Shown here piece by piece: positions 61,900 to 64,000 of a DNA stretch of 64,000 nucleotides (position 1 is its first letter; each line of letters starts with the position of its first letter). The translations under genes were made by a program, and so were the position numbers. Where the stretch lies: contig CAJUTC010000012.1 in the NCBI GenBank assembly GCA_910589195.1, forward strand, positions 10,061-74,060, in the 5' to 3' direction. The notes under the pieces are model-generated. The model saw only the letters and a program-made list of their open reading frames with translations, was not told the origin of the DNA and did not search any database. The stretch comes from an uncultured Lachnospiraceae bacterium. GTDB taxonomy: Bacteria > Bacillota > Clostridia > Lachnospirales > Lachnospiraceae.

Positions 61900-62796
61900 A
61901 TGGAAATGGATCCTATTATTATGCAGAAGGCAGCTACGCTGATTGAAGCACTGCCATATATCCAACGGTTTAACCGGAAAATTATTGTGGTAAAATACGG
62001 CGGAAGCGCTATGGTGGATGAGGATTTAAAACGCCAGGTGATTCAGGATGTAGTGTTATTAAAGCTGACCGGGTTTAAGCCGATTATTGTCCATGGGGGA
62101 GGAAAGGAAATCAGCCGTTGGGTCAATAAAGTGGGAATGGAACCACATTTTGTTAATGGCCTGCGGGTAACTGACGAGCCTACCATGGAGATTGCGGAAA
62201 TGGTACTGAATAAGGTAAACAAAAACCTGGTTCAGTTAGTCAATGAGCTAGGAGTAAAGGCCGTAGGCGTCAGCGGCAAGGACGGCATGATGTTAAAGTG
62301 CAAAAAGAAATATTCTGGTGGAGAAGATATTGGATTTGTAGGCCAGGTAGAAGAGGTAAACCCAAAGATTATCTACGATCTGCTGGAAAAGGATTTTCTT
62401 CCCATTATCTGCCCCATTGGGTTTGATGAAAATTTCTATTCTTATAATATTAATGCAGACGATGCCGCCTGCGCCATTGCAACGGCGGTAAAGGCCGAAA
62501 AATTGGCCTTCCTTACAGATGTGGAAGGGGTTTACCGGGATTTTGAGGATAAGGATTCTCTGATTTCGGAGATTACCGTAGAAGAGGCTCAAGCTTTTGT
62601 AGATGGAGGCGGTTTAGGAGGCGGAATGCTTCCAAAACTTCAGAATTGTATTGATGCTATCCACAGCGGGGTATCCCGTGTCCATATTTTGGACGGAAGG
62701 ATTCCCCATTGCCTGCTTCTGGAAATTTTTACAAATAAAGGAATTGGGACGGCAATTTTGAACGCAAAAGAAGAGCGGTTTTATCATGGAGAATAA
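61900..62796 (+). CDS. argB: Acetylglutamate kinase
   Basis: The product has 298 residues. VVKYGGSAMVDEDLK, IVHGGGKEISRWV and GVSGKDGMML are the nucleotide and substrate loops. The N-terminal helix before the fold (IMQKAATLIEALPYIQRF) is the feature linked to hexameric, arginine-inhibited enzymes, so feedback control is likely. GAGGAGAG precedes the start. Confidence 0.97.
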   Translation: MEMDPIIMQKAATLIEALPYIQRFNRKIIVVKYGGSAMVDEDLKRQVIQDVVLLKLTGFKPIIVHGGGKEISRWVNKVGMEPHFVNGLRVTDEPTMEIAEMVLNKVNKNLVQLVNELGVKAVGVSGKDGMMLKCKKKYSGGEDIGFVGQVEEVNPKIIYDLLEKDFLPIICPIGFDENFYSYNINADDAACAIATAVKAEKLAFLTDVEGVYRDFEDKDSLISEITVEEAQAFVDGGGLGGGMLPKLQNCIDAIHSGVSRVHILDGRIPHCLLLEIFTNKGIGTAILNAKEERFYHGE

Positions 62797-62812
62797 GGAG
62801 GCCAGAAACGGG

Positions 62813-64000
62813 ATGGAAGCAGGGATACAAACAGGACAGGGCGTAAAAACCGAAACAAGAGAACCAGGGAAAAAAGCAAAGGAAACCTGGATTGAAGAAG
62901 GGGAAGCCGCTTTTTATAAAACCTACAACCGTTTTCCGGTTGTATTCGAACGGGGGAAGGGGCTGTATCTGTACGATACAGATGGCAACGAATATTTAGA
63001 TTTTTATGCTGGGATTGCAGTAAATGCACTGGGCTACGGGGATCCGGAGTATACCAGCCATTTAAAAGAGCAGGCAGAAAAGCTGCTGCATATTTCCAAC
63101 TATTTTTATAACCCCCCTTCCATAGAGGCGGGACAAAAGCTTCTTGCCGCAGCAGAAATGGATAAGGTTTTTTTTACCAACAGCGGTACGGAAGCAGTGG
63201 AAGGCGCTTTAAAGATCGCCAGAAGGTATGGGTATAATAAAAGCGGCGGGCAGGATTATGAAATTATTGCCATGAAAAATTCCTTCCACGGGAGAAGCAC
63301 GGGAGCCTTGGCGGTAACGGGAAATGACCATTATCAGGAACCATTTAAGCCGCTGATGCCAGGGATCCGCTTTGCGGAATTTAACAATTTAGATAGTGTG
63401 AAAGCACTGTTCCACGAGAAAACCTGCGGGGTGATTTTGGAAACCATCCAGGGAGAGGGCGGGATTTATCCTGCCGAAAAAGAGTTTCTAGAAGGCGTCA
63501 GGAACCTGTGTGATCAGTATGACGCATTGCTGATTTTGGACGAAATCCAGTGCGGTATGGGGCGGACCGGAACCATGTTTGCATGGCAGCAGTATGGCAT
63601 AAAGCCAGATGTTATGACGGTTGCGAAGGCTTTGGGAAACGGTGTCCCCATCGGTGCTTTTTTGGCCAGGGGAAAAGCAGCAACAGCCATGGTTCCGGGA
63701 GATCACGGTACCACATACGGGGGAAATCCTTTTGCTTGTGGGGCGGCATCTAAAGTATTGGATATTTTTCAGTCCAGAAACCTGACAGACCATGCTGGCC
63801 AAATAGGGAATTATTTGTGGGAGCGTCTGGAGGAGCTAAAAAATGGGTATCCTATTATAAAAGACCACAGAGGAATGGGGCTGATGCAGGGATTGGAATT
63901 TACTATGCCCGTGGGCCCTGTCATTACCAATGCGCTGCTGGAGCAGAAATTGGTTTTAATCAGTGCCGGAACCCATATGATTCGGTTTGTACCTCCGTTA
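62813..64000 (+). CDS. argD: Acetylornithine aminotransferase (3' end outside window)
   Basis: The frame is open to the last base. YDTDGNEYLDFYAGIAVNALG, FTNSGTEAVEGALKIARR, NSFHGRSTGALAVTG, ILDEIQCGMGRTG and VAKALGNGVPIGAF (PLP lysine) identify a class III aminotransferase of the ArgD type. The start is either ATG 62813, with GGAGG 11 nt upstream, or ATG 62786, which overlaps argB by 11 bp. Both give an unusual Lys/Glu/Gly-rich N-terminal extension before the normal start of homology (WIEEGEAAFYKTYNRFP). Confidence 0.93.
   Translation, partial: MEAGIQTGQGVKTETREPGKKAKETWIEEGEAAFYKTYNRFPVVFERGKGLYLYDTDGNEYLDFYAGIAVNALGYGDPEYTSHLKEQAEKLLHISNYFYNPPSIEAGQKLLAAAEMDKVFFTNSGTEAVEGALKIARRYGYNKSGGQDYEIIAMKNSFHGRSTGALAVTGNDHYQEPFKPLMPGIRFAEFNNLDSVKALFHEKTCGVILETIQGEGGIYPAEKEFLEGVRNLCDQYDALLILDEIQCGMGRTGTMFAWQQYGIKPDVMTVAKALGNGVPIGAFLARGKAATAMVPGDHGTTYGGNPFACGAASKVLDIFQSRNLTDHAGQIGNYLWERLEELKNGYPIIKDHRGMGLMQGLEFTMPVGPVITNALLEQKLVLISAGTHMIRFVPPL

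Overview
The window reads as chromosomal DNA of a Gram-positive gut-type Clostridia, most likely a member of the Lachnospiraceae. The support is an LPXTG-anchored protein, strong AGGAGG ribosome sites, sigma-A-like promoters (TTGACA-17-TATAAT type), a tyrosine T-box, an L10 leader, a yybP-ykoY manganese riboswitch, GatCAB, choline-binding-type repeats and a GtrA/YfhO pair. The genus cannot be fixed from sequence alone. No tRNA, rRNA, CRISPR array, phage or intact insertion sequence was seen.

Layout. 1-1.1 kb: the 3' end of a large LPXTG surface protein. 1.4-11.8 kb: a ten-gene Mrp-type cation/proton antiporter operon with four NuoL/M/N-like antiporter subunits, where canonical Mrp has two; several subunits carry charged, tandemly repeated tails or loops. 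12-12.9 kb: a membrane-anchored C39-like peptidase-fold protein. 13.1-16.8 kb: rpmG-secE-nusG-rplK-rplA and, from a second promoter, rplJ-rplL. L1-type RNA motifs precede rplK and rplA and an L10 leader with attenuator precedes rplJ; rpoB does not follow. 17-20.7 kb, minus strand: a PF09818-type ATPase, a YwaF-like membrane protein and an AraC regulator. 20.9-24 kb, minus: a siroheme operon (sirC, hemC, cobA-hemD fusion). 24.3-29.2 kb: a Sir2-like protein, hisH, hisF, ung, uppP and a NERD-like membrane protein.

29.3-34.5 kb is a hexuronate block (GntR regulator, zinc alcohol dehydrogenase, uxuA, uxuB). 35-41.6 kb holds a DAHP synthase, three secreted proteins, T-box-controlled tyrS and riboswitch-controlled mntP. 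41.8-46.5 kb is gatCAB plus an AspT-type aminotransferase. 46.8-53.6 kb holds apbE, gtrA, yfhO, argH, an HD hydrolase and an HPr-like protein without the phospho-histidine. 53.7-57 kb is a decaying accessory patch: an intron-like 5' fragment, an orphan small ORF, an amidohydrolase, a truncated GntP permease and a LysR gene broken by a nonsense codon and a frameshift. 57-64 kb is arginine biosynthesis: argG on the minus strand, divergent from argC-(GNAT)-argJ-argB-argD, the last running off the window.

The most interesting unexplained signal is a dispersed, apparently structured intergenic element. It is complete at 60266-60515, with its 5' half again at 30119-30225 and its 3' half again, inverted, at 54109-54245. 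Stems are kept by paired base changes between copies, which points to selection on RNA structure. Second is the expanded Mrp operon with its repeat-bearing tails.
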